This document shows, piece after piece, positions 52,800-64,000 of a stretch of DNA of 64,000 nucleotides. Within the stretch, counting starts at the first letter, position 1. Each line of letters begins with the position of its first letter. The stretch comes from Hemerocallis citrina. Lineage: Eukaryota > Streptophyta > Magnoliopsida > Asparagales > Asphodelaceae. Location: positions 372,001-436,000 of the forward strand of contig JACEHZ010000588.1 in assembly GCA_017893485.1 (NCBI GenBank), in the 5' to 3' direction. The notes beneath the pieces were generated by a model. It made no database searches. It saw nothing but the letters and a program-made list of their open reading frames with translations, and was not told where the DNA came from. A program made the translations under genes and the position numbers.

Positions 52800-54310
52800 T
52801 GGGCTCGGGTTGTCACTGGTACAACTCGAAGTTCATTTAAATCAATACTCTCTGTTATTTAAAATACATCGATGCTCATCAACATCTTACTTCAAATCGT
52901 TCTTACTAATATACTGTAAAAATTCCAGATTAATCAGTTCCATCATGAATTCTACTCCAGTATATGAAAATAATTTTCTTAAATGATTAAACATATTTTT
53001 CCCAATAATTAACACATTTCTACCATACAATTTGATTAATTTGATATACTTCTACTAATGCATTCTTTTTCGACATTTTAATTTCACTAAGCTCTACATC
53101 AATTTTCTGCTCTTATTCATTTCACAAACATAACAATTGCATCCTAATTCATTCGTTACAACGTCATAACAAAATTCCATTTTAGCACATAAAGTGACAT
53201 TGTCAATCTACTAATTTTTGCACATAATTTTTATTGCTAATAACGAAGGTTTCTTTACACAATTCATAGCCATAAACATATCGCATACACTTGAATTTTA
53301 ATAATAGAAACACATACAATTTGCATATCAACAATTCAATCAATTTTAGATCATTTTTCCGATTTAATGTGCACTCTTATTAATCATTTTCATGCATCAT
53401 TTTTCTAATTAAATCTAGCATGCATTCGTATGTAGAAATAGGAAAAATTTACCCACCTTATTGAAGAAAGTACAACTAGCAACTTCCTAAACGAATGTCC
53501 TTACAAACGAACGATCCTCCTCCTAGAAGGACGCACTCGAGCCTCCAATCACTCCAAAACTGTGAGCTCCCTCTTCGTGATAGCCGGCCACTCCTTCTTC
53601 TTGATTGATGCACAAACCCACACCATCTCTCAACCTTTTACTCACTTACTAACTACTAGATAATTGTATTTTAAACTATAGATTTGGAGGAAATAATAAG
53701 CACAAGAATAACTAGCCATGGGGGGAGGGGGGGGGGGGGGGGGGTATTTATACTAAAAATCAAGGAGAATGGATGGCTAAGATTGAAGTAGGAGTTAGGA
53801 ACAAATGGCTAAGATTTAAGGAGGAGTTACACTAACTACCCATGATCTAATAACCATCACCACCATGACTCCACTCAAAATTTGATTTCCCTCCCAAAAA
53901 GATTCAATCTGGCCTAGTATAGGAATGTGCACTTTGCACATGTACGTGCAATGCACGTGCATGCAATTGCCTCCAAAAATTTGTACATTATATTTTATAT
54001 AAAAATAATCTTTAAAATGTATTCTACATTACAAAGTTGTATTTAAAAATAAATTAGCTCATGGGCTTTAGTTTTTGGGCCAAAATAATAATTATAAAAA
54101 TAATAAGTTGAATTAAATTTTGGGCTTTAAGAAAAAGGCTTTTTTTTGTCTAATTGAAAGAAGGCTTTATAAAAAAATAATTAAAAGTACATATTTAAAA
54201 ATCTCTACTCATCATGATGAAAATATTTACCAAAAAAAATATTGCACGTGCACACTACGTGCAAAAGTAAATAATTTTTCATTAAATGAAAAAATTAGGG
54301 CATTAAAACA

Positions 54311-54320
54311 CTCCCTCCTT
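54311..54320 (-). other. Polypurine tract of the Tekay/Del-like element
   Basis: AAGGAGGGAG on the minus strand immediately precedes the TG of the 3' LTR. Confidence 0.8.
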
Positions 54321-54411
54321 AGAATAGTTCCGTCCCGGGAACTACAGTCGAGAGCGAGAAAATAAACACTCACAACACACACAAGAAAAATACAAAGATA
54401 CAAAGATAAAA

Positions 54412-56061
54412 TCAAGCAAAAAGCTCAGGATAGTCCTTCAACATCCTCTCCTCAGACTCCCAAGTAACCTCTTCAACCAAATGGTTTCTCCAGACTACCT
54501 TGACCATCGGTATCGTCTTGTTTCTCAAGATTTTCTCTCGACGATCAACAATCTCGATAGGAGACTCGATGTAATTCAGGTCCAACTGCAAACCTTCCGG
54601 CACTTCAGGCAAATGATGACTCGGATCTGGAATATACCCTCTCAGCATAGACACATGAAAGACATTGTGCACCTGAGATAACTCTTCCGGTAACTCAAGC
54701 CGGTAAGTAGTTTTCTCGATCCTTTTCAATATCTTGTATAGGCCTATAAACCTCGGGGCTAATTTCCCACCTTTGCCAAATCGAACCACACCTTTACTGG
54801 GCGATACTTTCAGAAAGACGAAGTCACCAACCTCAAACTCAAGGTCCCTTCTCCGGTTGTCTGCATAGCTTTTCTGCCTGCTCTGAGCTTCTACCAACCT
54901 CTTCCTGATCAGATCAATCTTCTCAGAAATTTGCTGCACTAGCTGAGGACCAAACAATTGACGCTTCCCAACTTCAAACCAACAGACAGGTGTCCTGCAC
55001 TTCCTGCCATACAAAGCTTTGTACGGCGCCATCCCAATACTGGTCTGAAAACTGTTGTTGTAAGCAAACTCTACCAAAGGTAAATGCCTTTCCCAACTGC
55101 CTCCAAAGTCTAGTATACAACACCGAAGCATATCCTCAAGAATACGGTTGACTCTCTCGGTCTGTCCATCGGTTTGCGGATGAAAAGCAGTGCTGAAATC
55201 CTTCTTGGTACCCAAAGCTGTCTGAAGACTCCTCCAAAAATGCGAAGTAAACCGCGCATCTCGATCAGACACAATAGTTGACGGAACACCATGAAGCCTG
55301 ACAATCTCGCCAACATACAACTCAGCTAACTTGTCCATCGAAGCCGTGAGTTTCATCGCCAAAAAGTGTGCGGACTTGGTTAGTCGATCGACTATAACCC
55401 AAATTGCATCATTACCTTTAGAACTCTTAGGCAATCCCGTAATGAAATCCATACTGATGTTATCCCACTTCCATTCCGGTATAGGTAACGGCTGCAATAG
55501 ACCTCCGGGTCTTTGATTTTTGGCTTTGACTTGCTGACAAACCTCACACTTCGCCACAAATTCAGCCACAACCCGTTTCAAACCTGACCACCAGAAATGC
55601 TGTTTGATGTCTTTGTACATCTTAGTACTCCCCGGATGTACTGACAAAAGAGTAGCATGCGCCTCCTGAAGAATACTCTTATTCAGGTCCGCCTGATTGG
55701 GAACACACAGTCTATCTCCAAACCACAACACTCCATCCCTGATTTGAAATCCGGGCAACCTGCCAGCACCAACCTGCTCCTTCATCTCCAAAATATGAGC
55801 ATCAACCTCCTGACTTGCAATGATCCTTGTATTCAGTGTAGGCTGAAGCCTCAACTGAGCTAAAGATGCTCCCAATCCTTGCAAGACAACTTCAATACCT
55901 GCTCGGTCCAATTCCTCAATCAGATGCATCTGAGTTGTAATCAAACTGGCTAAACTGCTCTTGCGACTAAGTGCATCAGCAACAACATTAGCTTTCCCAG
56001 GATGATATTTGATCTCAGGTCGCATGTCCTCAAGCACTTCCAACCATCTTCGCTGCCTCAA
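54412..56061 (-). pseudogene. Integrase and chromodomain of the Tekay/Del-like element
   Basis: An intact 549-codon stretch holds the zinc-binding region (HPGSTKMYKDIKQHFWW to CEVCQQVK), the catalytic core (IWVIVDRLTKSAHF, SDRDARFTSHF, QTDGQTERVNRILEDM) and the RFIGLYKILKRIEKTTYRL C-terminal module. It ends in a chromodomain (PIEIVDRREKILRNK to VTWESEERM, about 54412-54560). Chromodomains steer integration to particular chromatin. The domain itself is intact, but its polyprotein is cut by upstream stops. Confidence 0.93.
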
Positions 56062-56072
56062 ATTCAGATCCT

Positions 56073-56540
56073 CTACTGATATATGTACTTCAAACTCTTG
56101 TGGTTCGTGTACATGTTCAATTTCTCACCGTACACGTAGTGTCTCCATTGCTTCAGGGCAAAGATAATCGCTGCCAACTCCAGATCATGAGTCGGGTAAT
56201 TCTTCTCATGCGGTCGTAGTTGCCTAGACCCATAAGCGATTACTCTTCCTTCTTGCATTAGGACACAACCAAGCCCACGATGTGAAGCATCGCTATAAAC
56301 ATCGTACTCAACACCTGCTCTAGGCAAAGCCAAAATAGGTGCAGTAGTCAGCTTATCTTTCAACTCCTGAAAGCTCGCCTCACAATGGTCAGTCCACTTG
56401 AAGTTCACATTCTTCTTGGTCAAACTAGTAAGCGGTACAGCTAACTGAGCATAACCTTGAATGAATCTTCTGCAGTATCCAGTCATTCCAAGAAAACTTC
56501 TGACTTCCTTCACTGTAGTAGGCCTAGCCCAATCTCTCAC
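56073..56540 (-). pseudogene. RNase H of the Tekay/Del-like element
   Basis: [19 protein letters not shown] begins the connection. [15 protein letters not shown] and [20 protein letters not shown] are RNase H motifs. The frame is lost after HKSLKYIY by a one-base shift near 56070. Confidence 0.9.
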
Positions 56541-56543
56541 TGT

Positions 56544-57761
56544 CTATATCTTCTGAGGGTCAGTTGCCACTCTCTCCTTAGAAAGGATGTGACCCAGGAA
56601 TGCCACTTTAGATTTCCAGAAATCACACTTGAATAACTTGGCATACAACTCCTGCTCTTCCAGCTTCTTCAAAACTGCTGCCAGATGCTCAGTGTGCTCC
56701 TCTTCTGACTTGGAGTACACGAGGATATCGTCGATAAACACCACGACGAAAGAATCAATGAATGGCCTCAGAACTCTGTTCATAAAATCCATGAAGATTG
56801 CGGGTGCATTCGTCACTCCAAATGGTATAACTAAAAATTCGTAATGCCCATGTCGAGTTCTAAATGCAGTTTTGTGCACATCTTCAGCTTTCACTCGAAC
56901 TTGGTGATATCCTGATCGAAGATCTATTTTGGAGAAAATAGCTACTCCTTGTAGACGATCGAACAAATCATCAATTCGAGGAATAGGATACTTATTCTGA
57001 ACAGTGACTTTATTCAGCTCCCTGTAATCGATATACATTCTCATCGATTCATCCGTCTTTTTTACCAAAAGCACTGGTGCTCCCCAAGGTGACGCACTAG
57101 GTTGAATAAAGCCTTTATCCAACAGTTCCTCAATCTGCCGTTTCACCTCATCCTGTTCCACTAGAGCCATCCTATACGGTGCCTTAGAAATGGGTGCACT
57201 TTCCGGTTGAACAGTGATGCTGAACTCTACATCACGATGCGGGGGTAACCCAGGAAAATCATCCAAGAACACAGTCGGATAGTCCCGAACCAGAGGAATC
57301 CCTTGCACTTCCACAGGAGTCGCTTCCTTGCGGATAGCTGCCACCAGCCTAAAACACTTCTTCTTCCCTTGGAAAGTGACTTCAGGTCCACCTGGAGCCT
57401 TCACTGTTACCATCTTAGTCTTGCACTCGATGCTTGCACTGTACACCGACATCCAATCAATGCCAATGATAACATCGACTCCCAAGATAGTCAGCTCGAT
57501 CAGATCAATGCCAAAGATTCGATCTCCAATCACAATCTCACAATCAGCATAATACCGATCAGTGGTTAAAGTTTCCCCTGATGAAGTAGCTACTGCTAAG
57601 ATCTTGCCTGGAAAAATCTTCGGTTCCACTCCCAACACTTTAGCAAATTTAGGAGACACAAAAGTATGAGAGGATCCAGTATCGAACAACACAACAGCTT
57701 TCATTCTATTTAAATAAAGTTCTCCTGTTACATAATACACACCCATTACATAACAGTTCAC
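56544..57761 (-). pseudogene. Protease and reverse transcriptase of the Tekay/Del-like element
   Basis: [12 protein letters not shown] is the protease active site and [11 protein letters not shown] the second motif. RT follows with [49 protein letters not shown] and [10 protein letters not shown]. The frame stops with TAG at 56544-56546, and RNase H continues right after it in the same frame. Confidence 0.92.
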
Positions 57762-57794
57762 TTAATAAGCGGGAAAGAGAAATAACATAAACTT

Positions 57795-58799
57795 CTAAAC
57801 ATCTGCCCTCGTATCATTGATGACATGATCTACTTCATCAGCATCAGCTTCCGTCAAGGCAAATACTCGCCCTGATTGGTACGGTCTCTTCCCAGCCTGC
57901 TGCATTGGTGCATTGCTATTACCATTTCGTGGCTTGGGGCATTGGGATTTGTAATGTCCCGTCTCACCACAGTTGTAGCAAGTTACCGCAGGAGGTCTCA
58001 CCACATTATTCCCAGGTCCTCCAGCCACACTAATAGCGTTCGCCCCTGTCGGTTTGAACCTTTGTGCAGATGGTTGTCCCTTGAAATTCCCAGAATGTGC
58101 GGGCCTCTTTCCAGACTTCCAGTTGTTCCTCCAATTCTGAACAACCTAAAAATGCTCCATGTCTGCTTCCGTCGCTGCTGCTCTCTTGACCAGCTTGTCG
58201 AATCTTCTGATACCAAGAGGTATCATCCGAGACCTCAAGCTCGGCCTCAATCCATGCTCGAACTTACGAGCCTTCTTCGCCTCATCCATCACTAGTTCAG
58301 GAGCATACCTAGAGAGCTGAGTAAACTTGGTCTCGTACTCTCTAACTGACATGCCACCTTGCTGTAGTGACAGAAACTCCATAGCCTTCTTCTCTTGGAC
58401 ATCGAAGGGGAAATAGTGACTGCGGAATTCTTCCAGAAATTCCTCCCAGCCGAGAACTATGCCTCCCATTGTCCTCGTCATCGACTGCCACCAAACAGCC
58501 GCATCCTTCTCAAGTTGTAGAGTCGCCAACTTCACCTTACTGTCTTCAGGGGTCTCCAGCACTTCGAAGATTGTCTCCACTTGACGAATCCAGTTGTCAG
58601 CCGCATCAGGGTCTGACTTCCCTTCGAACACAGGTGGTTTCATCCGTTTGAACGATTCCACTAGTTTAATCGCTTCGGGCACCAGATTCGCAGGTCCCCT
58701 TCCTTGGTTCATGGCCACGGCATTGAGCGTCTGATAGACCCTCGCAAGTTCCGTTTCCAGATCCAGACCTTCCCCGTTTCTAGCTCCTCTTCTAGACAT
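57795..58799 (-). pseudogene. Gag of the Tekay/Del-like element
   Basis: ATG 58799 gives MSRRGARNGEG. The capsid domain includes RMKPPVFEGKSDPDAADNWI and SVREYETKFTQLSRYAPE, and a CCHC knuckle follows (CYNCGETGHYKSQC, about 57920-57965). TAG at 58146-58148 interrupts it. The frame ends at 57795, and pol resumes in the same frame at 57761. The QQGGMSV segment is uninterrupted here, unlike the 36.9-47.1 kb element, which has an apparent intron at that place. Confidence 0.88.
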
Positions 58800-58944
58800 A
58801 TTCTGATGCAAAAGATCTATTAAATTCGAAGTATAAGACATGAATTTTAAATCAACTTGCATTTCATTGAATTCCAAAGTTTATACATTCGAATTGAAAA
58901 ACATTTCTTGACATCAGAATGAAAATAGTAGAAGCTACAACAGT

Positions 58945-59385
58945 CTAACTCCTACGGTTCCTCAGTTCATCAACTTCTTTCTTCAGCACATCGGTCAGAT
59001 TCTTCCTCTTCTCGAGTTCCCATACACGATGACTGAGAACTGAAAAGTCATCCTTACGCTTTGCCAACTGAGCCTCCAATAATCCGACTCTCTCTCGCAG
59101 TGTTTCTACCTGCCTCTGAAGAGATGTCACAAGACTACTTAGAACTGGTTCTTCTTCTTCGTCAGAAGAGTCATCAGATGAATCCGGAGATGGGGTAATC
59201 TCTTGGGATTCAGGCCATTCTTCTCCGTCAGAATCTGCTTGCCCTGGGTAGTACTCTTCCTCGGAATCTTCTTGTCCAGGATGGTAATCTTCCTCGATGA
59301 TATGCCAGTCGTCGTCTCCAGCAGGGTCGAAGTGATCAACCACCTTAGAAATAGAGAGGAAGAAGCATAAGTCATAGAGCAACAC
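58945..59385 (-). CDS. Small acidic coiled-coil ORF in the leader, upstream of gag
   Basis: An open frame of about 146 codons lies between the primer site and gag, in a different frame from gag. It has no ATG near its start (the first codons are GTG/TTG), so it may be reached by splicing or non-AUG initiation, or its start has been lost. It encodes an acidic region with a repeated YHPGQEDSEEEYYPGQADSD-type motif, a Ser/Asp/Glu cluster (SPDSSDDSSDEEEEP) and a C-terminal coiled coil (SLQRQVETLRERVGLLEAQL). I know no family for it. The clean open frame suggests selection until recently. Confidence 0.5.
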   Translation of the reverse strand: MLLYDLCFFLSISKVVDHFDPAGDDDWHIIEEDYHPGQEDSEEEYYPGQADSDGEEWPESQEITPSPDSSDDSSDEEEEPVLSSLVTSLQRQVETLRERVGLLEAQLAKRKDDFSVLSHRVWELEKRKNLTDVLKKEVDELRNRRS

Positions 59386-59484
59386 AAATGTAAGTCACTT
59401 ACATTTAAATCTCTAGACTCAAACACACACTCTAATGTCCACTTCTAGGGTGTCGTTCCTTATAAATTTGTACAAGTGTGAAAA

Positions 59485-59500
59485 CCTGGCTCTGATACCA
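59485..59500 (-). other. Primer binding site of the Tekay/Del-like element
   Basis: TGGTATCAGAGCCAGG on the minus strand, three bases inside the 5' LTR, complements the initiator tRNA-Met 3' end. Confidence 0.88.
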
Positions 59501-61097
59501 CTCTGTAACACCCTGAATCCCAAATACAACTGAATTCGAGAGTTCTACGGGATCTTTTCACTTCATTTAGTACAATTTTACAAGAAAATTTGAACTTTTC
59601 ACTTTACATCAGAGTTACATGTAAAACATTACACTTTACACTGCACAGCGGAAGTAAAATTACAACATTTAAATAAATATACAACAACATTGAATAATCT
59701 TTAAGCATCTGTTCCTCTTTAACCTTTATCATGTCATTTACCTGCATATAAAACTGTGGCTACGTCATTTTATTCAACCGACGAACATTATATACGGCCA
59801 TCCTCTCTATGCCGGAAATAGTATAACTTATTTTTCATATTTAACAAACACAAACTTGCCACATATCAAATTAAAGGGAATACCCTAATGATGTCGTGTT
59901 GTGATTGTGCACTTAGTCCTTAATGCAATTATTTATATTGTATGACACTAATGCGCACTTGTTCGGATTCTATGCATCCCATACTACATAGGTCCAAGGG
60001 CAAGCCCTTAATCGTTCTTCATCTTTGTAGGGTTCAATCCCTCGCTATGACTTAATCTACTACTGTAACTACAGTAAGTATCCTAGATGTTTTCTGACCT
60101 ATGAACTCATGTTTAGGCGCCCTGGAGGGAATCCCATCGCACTGACACATGACTCATCATGCAGGCATCCTGTGGTAATTCAGCTCCTACCATAGACATG
60201 ACACCACCCGTAGTCTTCAAACATCCCACGAGCGTCGCCATCGGGACGGTACTCTGGAGCAGTATCCTCGTCCTGACTCATCATGGGACATCCTGGGATA
60301 CGCTCTCGCCGCTGATCCAATGGCCCTCATACTCAATATTTTTCTCTTACTTTCATCACGTCTTCACTATGTAACTAATCCTTAATTCTAATGAATTAGA
60401 ATCATGAACAAAATCAAAGCACTAGAGTTAGCCTCTCCACTAAACTGGACTTATTCAATCATTCAAACATGACCAACCTTGGCCTTTCATTTCAAATTTC
60501 ATTTCATTTCTTTCCAAATGCCGGGGGAGACTTAGCTACTCTTTTGTTTCAATTCCAAATTTACAATTTCTAAAGTTGAGCTTTTCCAACTCATAAGTTC
60601 ACATGTTGATGTGTCATACTCAAAATATTTCTATTTTCCAATCATGATTTCCAAATCGTTCAATAGTCCATAATTATACATTAAATTCAACTATTCATCA
60701 TGTAACTCATGAAATATTATTTTCACATTAAAGACCACATCGCTAGTTATACGATCGAAGATGAATTTTTACATTTCATAATTCGTCGCACTATTCTCCA
60801 ACGAGAATAATTCACATCACTTCACACAATTCCTTTTTATTCGTATTTCTTTTCTAATATTCCATTCTAAATCTTTTGTAAAATACCACTTTATACAAAT
60901 GCAAGTGTAGAACTTATAGTTCTAAATTATACTTTTATTCTTTAAACATACTCCACTTCATGCAAATAATTCTCAAACTATTTTTCATAGACTCCACATA
61001 TTTTTAAAATAATAAATATATTTTTCCCATATTTTTTTTCCTTAAAACACCCAAAAAATTTGTTTTTCCCCACAATATAAACAACAGCCAAAGCCAA

Positions 61098-61150
61098 GGA
61101 TCGAACCAGTGACCACAGGGAACCCAACCGAAGGCACAAGCCACTAGGCC
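61098..61150 (-). other. tRNA-like module 1 in the 5' LTR
   Basis: GGCCTAGTGG (61141-61150) and GGTTCGATCC (61098-61107) on the minus strand. The A-box-like part differs by one base from the other LTR. Confidence 0.55.
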
Positions 61151-61248
61151 GAATGCTACACGTGCTTAGAAGAGAGGGCAAGAGCATTAAGTGCTCTCGG
61201 CCAACCGATTTATTTTAAAGGTGTTCGGAACAAAAGAATGGTGTCAAC

Positions 61249-61325
61249 GGGATTCGATCCCTCAACCTTGGAGAAAACCCACATATATACTGTAGAGATT
61301 AAGAGTGATCCGACCAGTCGAGCTA
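61249..61325 (-). other. tRNA-like module 2 in the 5' LTR
   Basis: TAGCTCGACTGG (61314-61325) and GGGATCGAATCCC (61249-61261) on the minus strand. The T-arm-like palindrome is identical to that of the other LTR. Confidence 0.55.
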
Positions 61326-62820
61326 TGGGCTCGGGTTGTCACTAGTACAACTCGAAGTTCATTTAAATCAATGCTCTCTGTTATTTAAAATACATTGATG
61401 TTCATCAACATCTTACTTCAAATCGTTCTTAGTAATATACTGTAAAAATTCCAGATTAATCATTTCCCTCATGAATTCTACTCCAGCATATGAAAATAAT
61501 TTTCTTAAATGATTAAACATATTTTTCCCAATAATTAACACATTTCTACCAAACAATTTGATTAATTTGATATACTTCAACTAATGCATTCTTTTTCGAC
61601 ATTTTAATTTCACTAAGCTCTACATCAATTTTTTGCTCTTATTCATTTCACAAACATAACAATTGCATCCTAATTCATTCGTTACAACGTCATAACAAAA
61701 TTCCATTTTAGCACATAAAGCGACATTGTCAATCTACTAATTTTTGCACATAATTTTTAATGCTAATAACGAAGGTTTTTTTACACAATTCATAGCCATA
61801 AACATATCGCATACACTTGAATTTTAATAATAGAAACACATACAATTTGCATATCAACAATTCAATCAATTTTAGATCATTTTTCCGATTAAATGTGCAC
61901 TCTTATTAATCATTTTCATGCATCATTTTTCTAATTAAATCTAGCATGCATTCCTATCTAGAAATAGGGAAAATTTACCCACCTTATTGAAGAAAGTACA
62001 ACTAGCAACTTCTTAAACGAATGTCCTTGCAAACGAACGATCCTCCTCCTAGAGGCACGCACTCGAGCCTCCAATCACTCCAAAACCGTGAGCTCCCTCT
62101 TTGTGATAGCTGGCCACTCCTTCTTCTTGATTGATGCACAAACCCACACAATCTCTCAACCTTTTACTCACTTACTAACTACTAGATAATTGTATTTTAA
62201 ACTATAGATTTGGAGGAAATAATAAGCACAAGAATAACTAGCCATGGGAGGGGGTATTTATACTAAAAATCAAGGAGAATGGATGGCTAAGATTGAAGTA
62301 GGAGTTAGGAACAAATGGCTAAGATTTAAGGAGGAGTTACACGAACTACCCATGATCAAATAACCATCACCACCATGACTCCACTCAAAATTTGATTTCC
62401 CTCCCAAAAAGATTCAATCCGGCCTAGTATAGGAATGTGCACTTTGCACGTGTACGTGCAATGCACGTGCATGCAATTGCCTCCAAAAATTTGTACATTA
62501 TATTTTATATAAAAATAATCTTTAAAATGTATTCTACATTACAAGTTGTATTTAAAAATAAATTAGCTCATGGGCTTTAGTTTTTGGGTCAAAATAATAA
62601 TTATAAAAATAATAAGTTGAATTAAATTTTGGGCTTTAAGAAAAAGGCTTTTTTTGTCTAATTGAAAGAAGGCTTTATAGAAAAATAATTAAAAGCACAT
62701 ATTTAAAAATCTCTACTCATCATGATGAAAATATTTACCAAAAAAAATATTCCACGTGCACACTACGTGCGAAAATAAATAATTTTTCATTAAATGAAAA
62801 AATCAGGGCATTACAATATT

Positions 62821-63784
62821 TGCTTATAAAAACATGCAATTTGGTCCTTTTTTATGTTCTATGTCCATAACTTCGACATTGACAATAATTTCCATTTTCA
62901 CATAATTTACGATCTAGATTTCCACAAAACTACTTTATTTCTTTATTCTTCCATTTATTAACACCCTACAACATTCTAGAACACAAATTTTCATTCTTCT
63001 ACAATAGCGTTACTTTAATTTAGACAATCAATTGTACATGGTGCATTTAATCAACTATTGTCTCATAAGCACAAATTTCATCATAGAGCATAATTCAAAG
63101 CATATAACATGACAACATGATAGTTTCTAGCACTTTAATTCACCATTTATCAACTAGCAATCATTTTATCAATCATTCTCTAAATTACCAATTCATCTTT
63201 AAATAAGAAAACATGAGGCCAATTTCACTTAGTTTTTCGTTAGTAGTTTATCAAATCATTCCTAGCATTGTATCTAGATTTAGAAGCATGAGAAACACTC
63301 ACCTATCGGTGAAACGAAAATGAAAAGCTCCTAGAATCTCCTAGAATGCACGAAAGTAGCCTTCTCCTCCTAGATTGTGTTGCTAGTTGCCTTCTCCTCC
63401 TAGTGCTTGATGGAACCCGAAAGCCCTCCTTGCTCCTTGGTGATAGGCCGACCTCCTCTTGAATGGGACACACACACACAATTGCACACTCTGTCTTTTA
63501 CTCACTAAAACTTCTCAATCTTTTTCTCACCTAGTCTTTTCTTCTTTTAATAATTTTTAGTGTACTAATGAGAAGAACTAGGGGGGATTTATACACTTTT
63601 AGGATGAGAATAGATGGCTAGGATTTAATCAAGGAGTTAGAGATCAAGGATCAAGATGGAATGGGAAGTTGTAGTAACTTCCATGATCTCATAACCACCC
63701 CTCAACTTCAACTCCACTCTCCCTCTCCCTATCCTTCTAGCCACATCTGGCCACAATCTAAAGGGTGTGCAATGCACGTGCCTC
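62821..63784 (-). repeat. Outer long LTR, right part
   Basis: Continues the LTR begun at 48945 after the inner insertion. It ends at GCAATGCACGTGCCTCC, short of the expected terminal GGGCATTACA-like sequence, so its end is deleted. Confidence 0.7.
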
Positions 63785-63834
63785 CTAGGGTGTCGTTCCT
63801 TATAAATTTGTACTACTTATAAAGCATACAATTT
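63785..63834 (-). other. Deletion scar: short piece of retrotransposon leader between two LTRs
   Basis: CTAGGGTGTCGTTCCTTATA and nine following bases match the leader of the inner element (59447-59475). The sequence then jumps into LTR sequence. All gag-pol of the outer element is missing. Confidence 0.65.
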
Positions 63835-64000
63835 TACAAGGAAATTAAAACTTTACTTTACATCAGAGTTATATTTATATTTACACTTAAACAGCAGAAG
63901 CAATGTTACAACAATTATATGAATGAAATACAACAACACTTGAATAATTCTTTAAGCACCAATTCCTCCTTAGTCTTTTTCATGTACTTTATCCTGCATA
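63835..64000 (-). repeat. Second outer LTR, truncated at its start and by the window edge
   Basis: Matches 49010-49190 closely (ACAATTTTACAAG, then AAATTAAAACTTTACTTTAC). About the first 65 bp of the LTR are missing and the rest runs off the right edge. Confidence 0.8.

Larger units (their letters stand above)
50978..54310 (-). repeat. 3' LTR of the Tekay/Del-like element
   Basis: The TATAAATA promoter box lies at 53745-53752 on the minus strand, next to a run of about 26 mostly G bases (53719-53744) that is only about 8 bp in the other LTR. Two tRNA-like modules lie at 52560-52640 and 52723-52805. Confidence 0.92.
50978..62815 (-). mobile_element. Tekay/Del-like chromodomain Ty3/gypsy retrotransposon
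   Basis: An 11.84-kb element has LTRs of 3,333 and 3,312 bp with TG...CA ends, flanked by ATATT on both sides (50973-50977 and 62816-62820). An initiator-Met-type primer site lies beside the right LTR and a purine tract beside the left one. The minus strand encodes a small acidic ORF, Gag, protease, RT, RNase H, integrase and chromodomain. Lesions are few: stops at 58146, 57795, 57762 and 56544 and one frameshift near 56070. The two LTRs are very similar (about 4 differences in the first 145 bases by eye), so this is the youngest large insertion in the right half. Confidence 0.95.
59504..62815 (-). repeat. 5' LTR of the Tekay/Del-like element
   Basis: Matches 50978-54310. TATAAATA lies at 62255-62262. 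tRNA-like modules lie at 61085-61165 and 61249-61330. The end GGGCATTACA abuts the ATATT duplication. Confidence 0.92.

Overview
The window is nuclear DNA of a flowering plant, most likely a eudicot. The evidence is a split VPS35 gene with GT-AG introns whose exons join into a plant-type retromer protein, buried in plant-specific transposons: a Tat-lineage Ty3/gypsy element with an antisense gene, chromodomain Ty3/gypsy elements with LTRs over 3 kb, a plant L1-type LINE, and several small inverted-repeat elements. No rRNA, functional tRNA, CRISPR or bacterial-type operon was seen.

Left third (1-24,602): one host gene on the minus strand, VPS35, with its first eight exons (289 codons) and its promoter. 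The rest of the gene lies beyond position 1. Intron 4 is 16.4 kb long because a 14.9-kb Tat element (2872-17820) sits in it, with LTRs at both ends and near-identical 5-bp target duplications. Its gag-pol is one minus-strand frame of 1,911 codons broken by five stops. On the opposite strand between pol and the 3' LTR is a separate spliced gene with its own TATA box and poly(A) signal, followed by two further coiled-coil exons and minisatellites. Intron 3 (5.1 kb) holds a fold-back element with a Mutator-like MITE nested in it, and a PIF-like MITE that carries a periodic array of short palindromes.

Middle (24,603-36,273): a LINE bounded by a perfect 12-bp duplication landed about 290 bp upstream of the VPS35 start codon. 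It was later hit by a hAT-like MITE (8-bp duplication) and by an LTR element now reduced to a 3.57-kb solo LTR (5-bp duplication). Taking both insertions out leaves the LINE first ORF in one frame.

Right part (36,274-64,000): a decayed chromodomain Ty3/gypsy element (36,935-47,071) with two apparent introns in its gag-protease region; a scrambled Tat fragment (47.1-48.2 kb); and a better preserved Tekay/Del-like element (50,978-62,815) that inserted, with an ATATT duplication, into an LTR of a related, internally deleted element (48,945-64,000). LTRs of both related elements carry pairs of tRNA-like modules. Apart from VPS35 and one doubtful exon at 36.35 kb, all coding sequence here belongs to transposable elements.

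The observations most worth following are the palindrome array (22.7-23.6 kb), the introns inside retroelement gag-pol (43.4-44.3 kb), the tRNA-like LTR modules, the small acidic coiled-coil ORF upstream of gag (58.9-59.4 kb) and the multi-exon antisense gene of the Tat element.
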